Source: Pedobacter boryungensis (GTDB lineage: Bacteria; Bacteroidota; Bacteroidia; Sphingobacteriales; Sphingobacteriaceae). Taken from it: DNA of 64,000 nucleotides. This document shows, piece by piece, positions 9,012 through 18,450 of the stretch. The stretch is taken from the NCBI RefSeq assembly GCF_013204825.1, contig NZ_JABMKV010000001.1, forward strand, positions 248,001-312,000, in the 5' to 3' direction. Below the pieces are notes generated by a model. It had not been told where the DNA came from and did no database searches. It worked only from the letters and a program-made list of their open reading frames with translations. Position 1 is the first letter of the stretch, and each line of letters opens with the position of its first letter. Made by a program: the position numbers and the translations under genes.

Positions 9012-10031
9012 TTATAGTTTTTGCAAAAACTCAATTGTATTTACATTATCTGCGTAATCCCATAATTTAGGATTTTGACTTTGTCCAAATCCAATTTTTT
9101 CTTTATTAATTTCCAATGGGAGATTAGAAACTACACATTGAATTTGTTCATCTTGGGCGTTTAATTTTGCTTCTACATCTTTAATAGAATTATATTCTTC
9201 ATAAAACAGAACAGCCAAAGGCGATACAAAAGTTTCATCTTCCTTCACTAAAATAAAACCGTTATCATAATGTTTTACACCATTTACTAAGTAAATTGAT
9301 TTATTATAATCGTAATTATTGTTGTATTTAAAATGATTAATAATAGGTTGATATTTTTCAATCGGTTCAAAGAAATTCTTCAAATCATAATTTTCTGGAA
9401 CATAAATTTTAGAGACATTTCTACAACCTAACCCAAAATAATCAAAAATATCGTGACCTAGACTTTCTAATTCTGCTGTACTTTCTTCTCCATTTAAAAC
9501 GGCCACGCTATTTCTATTTTTACGAATGATATTGGGTACTTTACCAAAATAATAATCGAAGTATCTAGAAGTATTATTACTTCCAGTGGCAATAATTGCA
9601 TCAAAATCTTTTAATCGCTCTGCATATGTTATATGATTTGCGAGTGATGATTCAAAGGAAATTAATTGTTTTAATAATGCAGGTAATAATTTATCGTCAG
9701 AAGACGACATTTTAATCATGGCGATATTTCCTGTTGCTAAAACACAAAGTACATCATGAAAACCAACTAAAGGAATATTGCCAGCTAAAATTAACCCTAC
9801 TTTTTTAGGATACTCACTAAATTGGATACTTTCAAACCATTGCTCTAAATCATTGTTATTAAGCATATTGCTCAAAGATTGAAGCGATTTACCTACTTCC
9901 TCTGGAGTAAACCAAGCATTGCTATGGCTAGCTGATTGTACGATCGCATTGAATTCTGAACTTGGGTTATCCATAAATTCGCTTAGCTTTTTTAACGCAA
10001 TACTAAATTTTCCTTTGGTAAGTGATGACAT
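9012..10031 (-). CDS. Acyl-CoA reductase (LuxC-like)
   Basis: 339 residues from ATG 10031. The open frame runs 20 codons further, but the upstream part overlaps the promoter of the divergent ferredoxin. The protein has the aldehyde-dehydrogenase-like fold of the LuxC family: VGLILAGNIPLVGFHDV near residue 85, and GLGCRNVSKI around 200 carrying the Cys expected for the acyl-thioester. LuxC enzymes reduce fatty acyl-CoA to aldehyde. No luxE/luxD or luciferase gene is nearby, so bioluminescence is not suggested; stand-alone copies are frequent in Bacteroidota. It is divergent from a 2x[4Fe-4S] ferredoxin, which could be an electron donor, but that is inference. Confidence 0.82.
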   Translation of the reverse strand: MSSLTKGKFSIALKKLSEFMDNPSSEFNAIVQSASHSNAWFTPEEVGKSLQSLSNMLNNNDLEQWFESIQFSEYPKKVGLILAGNIPLVGFHDVLCVLATGNIAMIKMSSSDDKLLPALLKQLISFESSLANHITYAERLKDFDAIIATGSNNTSRYFDYYFGKVPNIIRKNRNSVAVLNGEESTAELESLGHDIFDYFGLGCRNVSKIYVPENYDLKNFFEPIEKYQPIINHFKYNNNYDYNKSIYLVNGVKHYDNGFILVKEDETFVSPLAVLFYEEYNSIKDVEAKLNAQDEQIQCVVSNLPLEINKEKIGFGQSQNPKLWDYADNVNTIEFLQKL

Positions 10032-10060
10032 ATTTAGAACTATTATAAATGAATATGTGT

Positions 10061-10068
10061 TATATTTG
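10061..10068 (+). promoter_or_regulatory. -7 promoter box of the ferredoxin gene
   Basis: TATATTTG is a perfect TAnnTTTG box 41 bases before the ferredoxin ATG. No convincing -33 TTTG is present at the usual distance. Confidence 0.55.
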
Positions 10069-10108
10069 CAGTGCAAAGTTAAACTTAGCAATAGATTTAT
10101 ACGAAGAC

Positions 10109-10459
10109 ATGGCGATTAAAATAACAGATGAATGTATTAATTGTGGAGCATGTGAGCCAGAATGCCCAAATAATGCAATTTACGACGCAGGTACAGCCTG
10201 GAGATTTTCTGATGGTACTAATTTAGATGGTATTATTGATTTTGGCGGACAACAAATAGATGCTACTGCTTCGCAAGAAGCTGTTTCTGATGAAGTTTAT
10301 TATATAGTATCTGATAAATGTACAGAATGTAAAGGTTTCCATGATGAACCACAGTGTGCGGCAGTTTGTCCTGTAGATTGTTGTGTTGATGATGAAGACG
10401 TTCGTGAAACTGAAGAGGAATTGTTAGCTAAAAAGGCTTGGTTACACCAAGAAGGTTAG
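10109..10459 (+). CDS. 4Fe-4S dicluster ferredoxin
   Basis: 116 residues from ATG 10109. An earlier in-frame ATG at 10049 lies upstream of the -7 box at 10061, so it is not used by that promoter. Two cluster-binding motifs are visible: CINCGACEPECP near the N-terminus and CTECKG...CAAVCPVDCC in the second half, with an insertion of about 45 residues between them and extra spacing inside the second motif (Alvin/Chromatium-type ferredoxin). It carries electrons at low potential in the cytoplasm. The monocistronic gene ends in a strong bidirectional terminator. Confidence 0.92.
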   Translation: MAIKITDECINCGACEPECPNNAIYDAGTAWRFSDGTNLDGIIDFGGQQIDATASQEAVSDEVYYIVSDKCTECKGFHDEPQCAAVCPVDCCVDDEDVRETEEELLAKKAWLHQEG

Positions 10460-10500
10460 ATTATATTTTTCTAGCATCAGGCAAATTCAAAAAATATTAT

Positions 10501-10542
10501 TATAAAAAAAGAGATGCAATTTATTGCATCTCTTTTTTTATA
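10501..10542. terminator. Bidirectional terminator between ferredoxin and usp
   Basis: A perfect 20-bp inverted repeat (10501-10520 with 10523-10542) has a core GAGATGCAAT and A7/T7 runs on either side. It serves the two convergent genes. Confidence 0.9.
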
Positions 10543-10572
10543 AGCTAAATTAACCTATCATTTAGGTTTGAG

Positions 10573-11016
10573 TTAATCTTTATTAGGTACAATTAAGACC
10601 GGACATGCAGCTTTTCTGGCCACGTGTTCTGCTACACTTCCCATTAAAAAATGGTATAAGCCACTTCTTCCATGTGTGCCAATAACAATTAACTCAGCAC
10701 CCCATTCTTCGGCTTGTTGAATAATGCCATGTGTTGCTGTATCTAAACTTGTTAGATAAGTTGTTGGAATTGAATTACCATGTTTATTTGATATTTCCTT
10801 AAGTAAGGTGTGACTATTTTCCTCACTATTATCATACATCTCCATAAATACAGGAGCTAGTGTGAAATCTGAATTTACGGTTGCGGGAGCTGGCTCAATA
10901 ATATTTAAGAGCGCTACTTCTGCACCAAATTTTGTTGCCATTTCGTATCCAGCTTTTGCTGCTTTTTCAGAGCATGTACTGTTATCTACAGCAATTAATA
11001 TTTTTTTGAAATTCAT
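10573..11016 (-). CDS. Universal stress protein (UspA family)
   Basis: 147 residues, one Usp domain. The ATP-binding type signature is present: GTHGRSGLYHFLMGSVAEHV fits G-x2-G-x9-G-S near residues 117-136. The N-terminal strand KILIAVDNS is standard. Usp proteins accumulate under starvation and other stress and often bind ATP. The gene stands alone, convergent with the ferredoxin and divergent from the NlpC/P60 gene. Confidence 0.93.
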   Translation of the reverse strand: MNFKKILIAVDNSTCSEKAAKAGYEMATKFGAEVALLNIIEPAPATVNSDFTLAPVFMEMYDNSEENSHTLLKEISNKHGNSIPTTYLTSLDTATHGIIQQAEEWGAELIVIGTHGRSGLYHFLMGSVAEHVARKAACPVLIVPNKD

Positions 11017-11085
11017 GGCTCAGTGTTTAAGTACATAAAAATAACAAATAAAAAATGTAAATGTTCATGTTGTGATGTTAATCAC

Positions 11086-11093
11086 TATTTTTG
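11086..11093 (+). promoter_or_regulatory. -7 promoter box of the NlpC/P60 gene
   Basis: TATTTTTG is a perfect TAnnTTTG match and ends 15 bases before ATG 11109. It overlaps the alternative TTG start at 11091, which argues for the ATG. Confidence 0.55.
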
Positions 11094-11108
11094 GATATAG
11101 ATTTATAT

Positions 11109-11888
11109 ATGGATAATTACCACGTTTGCCGAATTGCTGTTGCACCATTAAGAAAAGAGCCATCTGATAGAAGTGAAATTGTATCTCAATTATTATTTGG
11201 TGATAGAGTTAAAGTTTTAGAAAAAACTGAAAAATGGTGCTTAATTAAAACCAATCATGATAATTATGAAGGTTGGATGGACTATAAGCAATTACAAAAG
11301 ATTTCTAATTTGCAGTTCACTGCTGATAATGACCATGTTTACGTTACTCCAGTACAGTTAAATAATACTTTAATTGCTAGTGATAGAAGTGCTTATTATT
11401 TAAGTCCAGGTAGTACTTTACCTTTTTACGAAAATGGTTTTTGTTATTTAGGAGATGAAAAATTTGAATTAAAATTCACTCCATTACTTCCTAATAAGAC
11501 AAATTTTAAAGTAAATGTTGAAAAAACAGCTAAGTTTTTTGAAAATTCACCTTATTTATGGGGTGGTAGGACATTATTTGGTATTGATTGCTCTGGTTTT
11601 GTACAAACGGTTTATAAATTAAATGGACTTCAACTCAGAAGAGATGCTTCTCAACAGGCTGAAGAAGGCGAATTGGTAGATTTTCTATCTTCAGCTCAAT
11701 TAGGAGACTTAGCTTTTTTTGATAATGAGGATGGAAAAATTACACACGTAGGATTAATGTTGGGTAACGATAAAATTATTCACGCTGCGGGAAAAGTAAG
11801 GATAGATCCAATTGATGATCAGGGGATTTATAATGCAGAATTAGGCAGATATACACACAAATTGAGGATTATAAAGAGGTTCATTTAG
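11109..11888 (+). CDS. SH3-domain NlpC/P60 peptidoglycan endopeptidase (YkfC-like)
   Basis: 259 residues from ATG 11109. The first about 130 residues read as two bacterial SH3-like domains (MDNYHVCRIAVAPLRKEPS..., then the HVYVTPVQL segment). The C-terminal NlpC/P60 domain has the catalytic triad context: Cys in GIDCSGFVQ, His in ITHVGLMLG, and a third polar His in IIHAAGKV. This architecture matches YkfC-type gamma-D-glutamyl-L-diamino acid endopeptidases, which cleave murein peptides. No signal peptide is visible, so it probably acts on recycled muropeptides in the cytoplasm, as known for YkfC relatives. Monocistronic. Confidence 0.9.
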   Translation: MDNYHVCRIAVAPLRKEPSDRSEIVSQLLFGDRVKVLEKTEKWCLIKTNHDNYEGWMDYKQLQKISNLQFTADNDHVYVTPVQLNNTLIASDRSAYYLSPGSTLPFYENGFCYLGDEKFELKFTPLLPNKTNFKVNVEKTAKFFENSPYLWGGRTLFGIDCSGFVQTVYKLNGLQLRRDASQQAEEGELVDFLSSAQLGDLAFFDNEDGKITHVGLMLGNDKIIHAAGKVRIDPIDDQGIYNAELGRYTHKLRIIKRFI

Positions 11889-11946
11889 AGAAGGTGGAAG
11901 TTTTTTGGTCGGAAAGCCAGAAAGGAATGTTACTATTTTAAACTTT

Positions 11947-12597
11947 CTATCCCATTAACTCTTTCATCAATTTATCGAAATTAGTTTTAAGTTCGGCTAA
12001 TTCTTCTTCAACTTTAATTAACCGCTCTTCTAAATTATTGGTAGTTTTAGGACTCTCATCTGCAATATATTCTTCTTCGAAAGTTTCGATATCACCAGCA
12101 AACAAATGCATATAACGTTGCTCTTTTTGCCCTGGTTTACGAGGCAATTGTTTAATATATGCAGGTTGTTCTGTAGCTAATTTTTCTAGAACTTGTTGAA
12201 CTTCTTCTAAAGTTTCAAATTCATATAACCTTCCAGAATTGGTATTGATTTCGCCAGGAGTTTGAGGTCCTCGTAAAAATAATAAGCACATCACTGCAAC
12301 TTCCGAAGGTAAAAGAGGAAACACAATGGCGAAATTATGTTTGTATTTGATATTTCTGATAGAACCACCAGTTGCTGTAGAAATTAATCCCGCAATTTTT
12401 AATGAATTAAGAGCAGTAGTTATAGTAGATTCATCGTATTGAACAACAGGTTTACGAGATGTTTTTTGATTACATGCCGCTGCTAACCCATTCAAAGTCA
12501 TTGGATAATAATCTGGAGTAGTTTTGCATTTTTCCATCAAAGCGCCCAAAACTCTTATTTGCGCAGCATCTAAAACCGGTAAATTTTTCGTGTCCAT
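11947..12597 (-). CDS. YceH-like (DUF480) protein
   Basis: 216 residues. The N-terminal half matches the DUF480 double winged-helix family: VLGALMEKCKTTPDYYPMTL at about 15-34 and NQKTSRKPVVQYDE near 45. The C-terminus is acidic and ends in a short coiled coil (LEERLIKVEEELAEL). YceH proteins are widespread in Proteobacteria and Bacteroidota, with a DNA-binding-like fold but no settled function. The gene is flanked by NlpC/P60 (convergent) and the WD40 gene (same strand, 59-base gap). Confidence 0.85.
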   Translation of the reverse strand: MDTKNLPVLDAAQIRVLGALMEKCKTTPDYYPMTLNGLAAACNQKTSRKPVVQYDESTITTALNSLKIAGLISTATGGSIRNIKYKHNFAIVFPLLPSEVAVMCLLFLRGPQTPGEINTNSGRLYEFETLEEVQQVLEKLATEQPAYIKQLPRKPGQKEQRYMHLFAGDIETFEEEYIADESPKTTNNLEERLIKVEEELAELKTNFDKLMKELMG

Positions 12598-12656
12598 AGG
12601 GGTTAAAGATATAGTAATTTGACAAAATTTAAAACGATTAGCAATTTTTCAATTCC

Positions 12657-13556
12657 CTAATCTTCCATTTCCCAAACCATTACTTTTCGATCATCTCCTG
12701 TAGAAATCAAGTATTTTCCATCATTACTCCAGATAATCTTATTGATAGAATGTGTATGTCCAACACCAACTTTTTCTAAACTCAAAATTTTATACAATTT
12801 AAAGTTTTCAGCATCCCAAATTTTAATGCTTTTATCTTGACTACTTGTTGCAAAATAGGGTAGCGTTGGATGAAAAGCAATGTTGTAAATGCTAAACAAA
12901 TGTGCTGGAATAGTTTGTGTTAACTCGTAATTGGGTAAATTCCATATATTCAATTGTGCATCTCGGCTTCCAGAAATTAAATATTTCCCAGTAGGATGAT
13001 AAGCTAAAGAAGTGATAGCAAGTTTATGAGCTTCTAAAGTTTGCTTTAAACTATAATCTTCTAAGTTATAAATGCGAATTAAATGATCTTTACAACCAAA
13101 GGCGATTTCACTTTCGTCCGGAGAAATAGCAATGCACCTAACAGTATCATAAGCTACTTGAAAACGGTAAATTTCCGCAAAATCTTTTAATGACCAAACT
13201 GCTACAGTACCATCTTCACTTGCGCTTAATAGTTCATTTTTAGTTTGGATAGTTTTTAGATCAAAAATAGGTTTTGCATGAGCATTTACACGAGCTATAA
13301 CTTTTTGTTCTATAAAATCGTACACATTAAATGCGCCACTTCTTTCGCCAATAAATAATTGATTATTGTAATTGTGTAGCACGTAAACAGAGCTCTGAAC
13401 AGGTACTTTAACCATTACAAATGCCATTTTTTTAAGTGACCATTCCACAACTCCCTTGTCATTTCCAGCACTAAAAAATATACCAGCTTTATCAGAATTT
13501 GCTAAAGCATACACTGGGTTTTGATGACCGGGAAAAGTATGGAGGTGTTTGAGCAT
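12657..13556 (-). CDS. WD40 repeat protein
   Basis: 299 residues almost entirely of WD40 repeats, about seven blades, recognisable by repeated GH...D...W units such as LISGSRDAQLNIWNL, FATSSQDKSIKIWDA and YLISTGDDRKVMVWEM. This makes one closed beta-propeller with no other domain and no signal peptide, so it is probably a cytoplasmic scaffold for protein contacts. The partner is unknown. It lies 27 bases downstream of hisIE on the same strand and no terminator lies between, so read-through from the histidine operon is possible. Confidence 0.88.
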   Translation of the reverse strand: MLKHLHTFPGHQNPVYALANSDKAGIFFSAGNDKGVVEWSLKKMAFVMVKVPVQSSVYVLHNYNNQLFIGERSGAFNVYDFIEQKVIARVNAHAKPIFDLKTIQTKNELLSASEDGTVAVWSLKDFAEIYRFQVAYDTVRCIAISPDESEIAFGCKDHLIRIYNLEDYSLKQTLEAHKLAITSLAYHPTGKYLISGSRDAQLNIWNLPNYELTQTIPAHLFSIYNIAFHPTLPYFATSSQDKSIKIWDAENFKLYKILSLEKVGVGHTHSINKIIWSNDGKYLISTGDDRKVMVWEMED

Positions 13557-13583
13557 TTTTTGTGTTAAAATTACTAAACAGCT

Positions 13584-14171
13584 TTATTTATGTCTTTTTT
13601 CTAAATTCTTAGCAATATCTTGAATAGATAATCCTTTTTCTTTTAATAAAAATAACAAGTGAAAAACAAGATCTGATGATTCACCAATTAAATCTTCTTC
13701 GGTTTCTGCCAAAGCTGCGATAACAGTTTCAACTCCTTCTTCTCCAACTTTTTGCGCAATTTTATTTAATCCTTTTTTACGCATTTTATTAATGTATGAA
13801 CCTTCAACAGGATTTTCATATCTGTCATTAATAATGTTTTCAAGTTCGAAAATAAAGTTCTGATTGTAATCTGTTTTAAAACAGCTTCTGCTTCCTGTAT
13901 GACAAGTTGGTCCAACGGGATTTACTTTGATTAGTAGGGTATCATCATCACAATCGATATGAATAGATTTTACAAAAAGAAAATTTCCACTTTCCTCACC
14001 TTTAGTCCATAATCGGTTTTTAGAGCGAGAATAGAAAGTTACTTTGTTCTCAGTTTGAGTTTTTTCAAATGCTTCTGCATTCATATAACCCAACATCAAA
14101 ACCTCTAATGTTTGGTCATCTTGTATTACAACCGGAACTAAACCGTCTCCTTTATCAAAATCTATTTTCAT
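13584..14171 (-). CDS. hisIE: Bifunctional phosphoribosyl-AMP cyclohydrolase / phosphoribosyl-ATP pyrophosphatase
   Basis: 195 residues fusing HisI (about 1-105) and HisE (about 110-195). The HisI part shows [18 protein letters not shown] and the zinc-site region CHTGSRSCF; the HisE part shows [14 protein letters not shown] with the metal-binding Glu residues. It carries out steps two and three of histidine synthesis, pyrophosphohydrolysis of PR-ATP and ring opening of PR-AMP. It is the last gene of the operon; its ATG overlaps the hisF stop by four bases (ATGA). Confidence 0.95.
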   Translation of the reverse strand: MKIDFDKGDGLVPVVIQDDQTLEVLMLGYMNAEAFEKTQTENKVTFYSRSKNRLWTKGEESGNFLFVKSIHIDCDDDTLLIKVNPVGPTCHTGSRSCFKTDYNQNFIFELENIINDRYENPVEGSYINKMRKKGLNKIAQKVGEEGVETVIAALAETEEDLIGESSDLVFHLLFLLKEKGLSIQDIAKNLEKRHK

Positions 14172-14923
14172 ATCCTTATTGGGATGTTATTTCTTTTTAA
14201 TTCTTGTTTTAAATCTGGAATTAATATTTCTCCATAGTGAAATACCGAAGCAGCTAATGCCGCATCAACTCCAGCTTTTTGAAAAACTTCTGTAAAGTGT
14301 TCAGTTTTTCCTGCTCCGCCAGATGCAATGATGGGAATATTTATCATTTTATTGATTTTCCCAAGTAAATCACAATCAAAACCTTGTTTAGTTCCATCGT
14401 GATCCATAGAAGTTAATAAAATTTCGCCCGCTCCTAAATCTTCTGCTCTTTTAATCCAGTTTTCTGTTTCTAATTCAGTAATTAATCTACCTCCATTTAA
14501 ATGAACAATGTTTTTGCCGTTAATATGTTTAGTATCTACTGCTAAAACTACAAACTGAACACCAAATGTTTTGGCTAAATCTTCTATTAATTGTGGATTT
14601 TTAACTGCTGCAGAATTAATGCTAATTTTATCTGCACCTGCATTTAAAAGTGCTTCTGCATCTGCAATTTCGGTTATTCCTCCACCAATAGTAAAGGGAA
14701 TATTTAATTGTTTTGCAACTGATTTAACCATCTCAATCATCGTTTTACGACGTTCGTGAGTGGCTGTTATATCCAGAAATACTAATTCATCTGCACCTTG
14801 TTTTGCATATTGAGCAGCTAATTCAACGGGGTCGCCAGCATCGCGTAAATCAACAAAGTTGATACCTTTTACTGTACGTCCATCTTTTACATCAAGACAA
14901 GGAATTATTCTTTTTGATAACAT
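14168..14923 (-). CDS. hisF: Imidazole glycerol phosphate synthase, cyclase subunit
   Basis: 251 residues, a complete (beta/alpha)8 barrel. The two catalytic Asp sites are in place: [10 protein letters not shown] near residue 11 and [10 protein letters not shown] near 130. The phosphate loops GGGI and ASGGAG are also visible. HisF uses ammonia from HisH to convert PRFAR to IGP and AICAR. It lies one base downstream of hisA and overlaps hisIE by four bases. Confidence 0.97.
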   Translation of the reverse strand: MLSKRIIPCLDVKDGRTVKGINFVDLRDAGDPVELAAQYAKQGADELVFLDITATHERRKTMIEMVKSVAKQLNIPFTIGGGITEIADAEALLNAGADKISINSAAVKNPQLIEDLAKTFGVQFVVLAVDTKHINGKNIVHLNGGRLITELETENWIKRAEDLGAGEILLTSMDHDGTKQGFDCDLLGKINKMINIPIIASGGAGKTEHFTEVFQKAGVDAALAASVFHYGEILIPDLKQELKRNNIPIRI

Positions 14924-14924
14924 A

Positions 14925-15674
14925 TTAGATGGAACTCAACATCTTCAAATTCCAATCTTTAATCTCTTCAATGGAAATTCTATCTTCGTAAATAGCTTTG
15001 CCAACTACCACACTTCTAATTGGATATTTTGCTAGTTCATAAATATCTTCCATCGAGCTAACACCTCCAGATGCGATTAGTTTAATCATTGGTGAGTGAT
15101 CTAGCAGCTTTTTATATAAATCAATAGCTGCACCACCCAATTTTCCATCTTTGCTAATATCAGTACACAGAAATCTGAAAAATCCTAAAGCCAAGCATTT
15201 ATCAACGTAATCCATTAGCTTAATTGGCGAACTTTCCATCCAACCAGAATATTTAATTACCTCATCTAGAACATCGATAGCAATTACAATTCTATTTGCG
15301 TAATCATTTTTTTTAGCAAAAGCCTTGCTCAAATCTGGTAAAAAATCAGGATTACTAATAGCTTGCGTGCCTACGATAACGCGATGAATTCCGGCATCTA
15401 ATAAATTATTTACTTGTTCAATTGTTCTAATTCCACCGCCATATTGAACTCGCATGTCGGTCTTTTTGATAATATCAAACAGTGTTTTTTGATTGCTAAA
15501 ATCGCCCTTAGCCCCATTTAAATCAATAATATGAATAAAGTCTGTTCCATTAGAACGATAACGTTGGATCATTTCCTCTATGGAAACATCATATTCAGTT
15601 TTTTGGTTATAATCGCCTTCGCGTAAGCGGACAACTTTTCCATCTAAAATATCTATTGCAGGGATAATGTACAT
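14925..15674 (-). CDS. hisA: ProFAR isomerase HisA
   Basis: 249 residues, a half-barrel duplication like HisF. The first catalytic Asp is in [18 protein letters not shown] at the N-terminus and the second in VIAIDVLDE around residue 130. The phosphate-binding GGI and ASGGVSS loops are present. It isomerises ProFAR to PRFAR. One-base gaps separate it from hisH upstream and hisF downstream, a tightly packed operon. Confidence 0.96.
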   Translation of the reverse strand: MYIIPAIDILDGKVVRLREGDYNQKTEYDVSIEEMIQRYRSNGTDFIHIIDLNGAKGDFSNQKTLFDIIKKTDMRVQYGGGIRTIEQVNNLLDAGIHRVIVGTQAISNPDFLPDLSKAFAKKNDYANRIVIAIDVLDEVIKYSGWMESSPIKLMDYVDKCLALGFFRFLCTDISKDGKLGGAAIDLYKKLLDHSPMIKLIASGGVSSMEDIYELAKYPIRSVVVGKAIYEDRISIEEIKDWNLKMLSSI

Positions 15675-15675
15675 T

Positions 15676-16269
15676 TTATGAACTTAGGTTTGAGAAGTTT
15701 TTCAATAAGCGTTCTCCAGCCTCTCCAGATTTTTCTGGGTGAAACTGTACGCCATAAAAATTATCTTTTTGTATTGCTGCCGAAAATTTGTTTCCATAAT
15801 TAACAGCTGCAATATCAAAAGTAGGGTTATATTCAATAAAATAAGAATGCACAAAATAAAACTGTGTATCCACAGGAACATCCTTAAATAGTAAATTGTT
15901 TTTAAATTCTACCGTATTCCATCCCATATGTGGAATTTTAATACCTAATTCTTTATCAAAAAGTTTAGTATTTAATGGAATGATGTTCAATAAATTAGCG
16001 TTTCCTTCTTCAGAATGCTGAGTAATTAACTGCATTCCTACACAAATACCTAAAACAGGTTTTTTTAATGCTTTAATTGCGTTTACTAATCCAGTTTGTT
16101 CTAGTTTTTTCATTGCAGCTCCAGCATGTCCAACTCCAGGAATAATAATGTGGCTGTATTTTTCCAAGTCCGCCTCTGTGTTTACCATGCCATAGGCAAT
16201 GTTTTGCCTTTCTAAAGCCGCAGTTAAAGAAAAAATATTTCCCGCTCCGTAATTAACAATTCCTATCAT
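15676..16269 (-). CDS. hisH: Imidazole glycerol phosphate synthase, glutaminase subunit
   Basis: 197 residues from ATG 16269, giving the normal N-terminus MIGIVNYGAGN. The longer frame to 16323 runs back into hisB. It is a class I glutamine amidotransferase: nucleophile Cys in LGICVGMQL near residue 78, and the His-Glu pair in FHPEKSGEAG near 180. It supplies ammonia to HisF. The start lies seven bases after the hisB stop. Confidence 0.96.
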   Translation of the reverse strand: MIGIVNYGAGNIFSLTAALERQNIAYGMVNTEADLEKYSHIIIPGVGHAGAAMKKLEQTGLVNAIKALKKPVLGICVGMQLITQHSEEGNANLLNIIPLNTKLFDKELGIKIPHMGWNTVEFKNNLLFKDVPVDTQFYFVHSYFIEYNPTFDIAAVNYGNKFSAAIQKDNFYGVQFHPEKSGEAGERLLKNFSNLSS

Positions 16270-16276
16270 TTTATAG

Positions 16277-17410
16277 TTATAATAACCCTTTTGTGCTTGG
16301 TAAAACCAATTTTTCAGCATCACGTTTAACAGCCATTTTAATTGCTTTTGCGAAAGCTTTAAAAATAGCTTCTATTTTATGGTGTTCGTTTTCGCCTTCT
16401 GCTTTTATGTTCAAATTACATTTTGCTGCATCGCTAAATGATTTAAAAAAGTGGAAAAACATTTCTGTGGGCATATCTCCAACCTTTTCACGTTTAAAAT
16501 CCGCATCCCAAACAATCCAGTTTCTGCCTCCAAAATCTATAGCAACTTGTGCTAAACAATCATCCATTGGTAAACAGAAACCATAACGCTCAATACCTAA
16601 TTTATTACCTAATGCTTGTGCAAAAGCCTCGCCAAGTGCAATTCCAGTATCTTCAATTGTATGATGTTCATCAATTTGTAAATCACCATTGGCAATCACA
16701 TCTAAATTCATACTACCATGTCTAGCAATCTGATCTAACATATGGTCGAAGAAATTTAAGCCGGTTTTGATGCTTGCTTTTCCAATTCCATCTAAATCTA
16801 AACCAATAGTAATGTCTGTTTCGTTGGTTTTACGAATGTGACGTACTTTTCTTGCGCCAGCTCTTAAAAATGTATAAATATCTTCCCATTTTTGAGTTTC
16901 TAAAGCAATTACATCGGTTAATTCATCAACTTTTGCCATTCCTTCAGTACTTCCTAATTCATCGTTTTGACGTAAGAAAATAGCTTTTGCGCCTAAGTTC
17001 TTAGCTAAAATCACATCATTTAATCTATCCCCAATTACGAATGAATTTTTTAAATCATAGCCTTCACCCAAATATTTGGTTAATAAACCAGTTTGAGGTT
17101 TACGAGTAGGGGCATTGTCTTTCGCAAATGTTCTGTCTATTACAATTTCGCTAAAAACAACACCTTCATTTGCAAACGTATCTATCATGAAATTGTGCAC
17201 TGGCCAAAAATTCTCTTCAGGATTTGAAGGAGTTCCCAAACCATCCTGATTAGTTACCATTACCAAATCAAAATCTAACTCAGTTGCAATTTTAGAAAGG
17301 TAATTTAATGATCTTGGGTAAAACTTCAGCTTTGCAAAACTGTCTACTTGCTCATCTGCTGGTTCGATGTTTAATGTGCCGTCACGGTCTATAAACAGTA
17401 CTTTTTTCAT
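16277..17410 (-). CDS. hisB: Bifunctional histidinol-phosphatase / imidazoleglycerol-phosphate dehydratase
   Basis: 377 residues fusing an N-terminal HAD phosphatase (FIDRDGTLN at residues 6-14, about 1-165) to IGP dehydratase (about 180-377, with [24 protein letters not shown] and the second metal-binding HHKIEA motif). It performs steps six and eight of the pathway. This fusion is the enterobacterial-like arrangement and is common in Bacteroidota. Its start overlaps the hisC stop by one base. Confidence 0.97.
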   Translation of the reverse strand: MKKVLFIDRDGTLNIEPADEQVDSFAKLKFYPRSLNYLSKIATELDFDLVMVTNQDGLGTPSNPEENFWPVHNFMIDTFANEGVVFSEIVIDRTFAKDNAPTRKPQTGLLTKYLGEGYDLKNSFVIGDRLNDVILAKNLGAKAIFLRQNDELGSTEGMAKVDELTDVIALETQKWEDIYTFLRAGARKVRHIRKTNETDITIGLDLDGIGKASIKTGLNFFDHMLDQIARHGSMNLDVIANGDLQIDEHHTIEDTGIALGEAFAQALGNKLGIERYGFCLPMDDCLAQVAIDFGGRNWIVWDADFKREKVGDMPTEMFFHFFKSFSDAAKCNLNIKAEGENEHHKIEAIFKAFAKAIKMAVKRDAEKLVLPSTKGLL

Positions 17411-18450
17411 TATAATTTTTCTAAAATATTTAATAATTGATTATTCTCATCAATTGTACCAATAGTAATTCTTAAACATCCTTCGCAAAGCGATACTTTT
17501 GAACGATCACGAACAATTATACCTTTATCTACCAATAAATTGTAAGTATTCAACGCATCTGTTACCTCTACCAATATAAAATTAGCATCAGATGGATAAA
17601 CTTTTTTAACGAGCGTTAGTTTAAGTAATTCAGTGCTTAATCTTTCTCGCTCTGCAACTGTAATTCTAATCCATTCATTTACTTGTTGGATATTATTTAA
17701 CGCCGCTAAAGCTAAATCTTGAGTTGCCTGATTGATATTGTACGGTGGTTTAACTTTGTTCAGAATATCAATTACTGGTCGTGAAGAAAAAGCCATTCCT
17801 AAGCGCAGAGCGGCCAATCCCCAAGCTTTAGAAAATGTTTGAAGAATGACCAAGTTTGAATATTCAGTCAATTCTTGAATAAAAGTCTTCTGTTTTGCAA
17901 AGTTGATATATGCCTCATCAATTACTACCAATCCTTTAAAGTTGGCTAAAATGGTCTCAATATCTGTTCTATTGATAGAATTTCCAGTAGGATTATTTGG
18001 TGAGCAGATAAAAATCATTTTTGTATTTCCGTCAATCGATTCTGCAATTTTGTCTAAATCCAATTGAAAATTTGGCAATAAATCAACCTTTCTAACTTCT
18101 ACATCATTGATATTTGCCGAAACTTCATACATTCCATAAGTAGGAGGAAGGATAATGACGTTGTCTTTTCCAGGATTGCAAAAAGCTCTGTATAATAAGT
18201 CGATTGCTTCATCGCTGCCGTTGCCTAAAAAAGTATTTTCTATAGGTACGCCTTTAATTTTACTAATCGCATCCTTTAAATCTAATTGTAAAGGGTCTGG
18301 ATAACGATTGTAATTTGCAGGTAGCGGCGAGCCAAAACTATTCTCATTCGCATCTAAAAAGACACTTGCTTGTCCTTTAAACTCATCTCTTGCAGTAGAA
18401 TAAGGTTTTAAGGTTTTTATATTTTCTCTTTGTAAATCTTTAATATCCAT
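17410..18450 (-). CDS. hisC: Histidinol-phosphate aminotransferase
   Basis: 346 residues, a class I/II PLP aminotransferase. Visible motifs are [11 protein letters not shown] near residue 150, VIDEAYINF around 176, the PLP lysine in [14 protein letters not shown] near 208, and the C-terminal Arg in LRITIGT. It transaminates imidazole acetol phosphate with glutamate. Its start overlaps the end of hisD by eleven bases. Confidence 0.96.
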   Translation of the reverse strand: MDIKDLQRENIKTLKPYSTARDEFKGQASVFLDANENSFGSPLPANYNRYPDPLQLDLKDAISKIKGVPIENTFLGNGSDEAIDLLYRAFCNPGKDNVIILPPTYGMYEVSANINDVEVRKVDLLPNFQLDLDKIAESIDGNTKMIFICSPNNPTGNSINRTDIETILANFKGLVVIDEAYINFAKQKTFIQELTEYSNLVILQTFSKAWGLAALRLGMAFSSRPVIDILNKVKPPYNINQATQDLALAALNNIQQVNEWIRITVAERERLSTELLKLTLVKKVYPSDANFILVEVTDALNTYNLLVDKGIIVRDRSKVSLCEGCLRITIGTIDENNQLLNILEKL

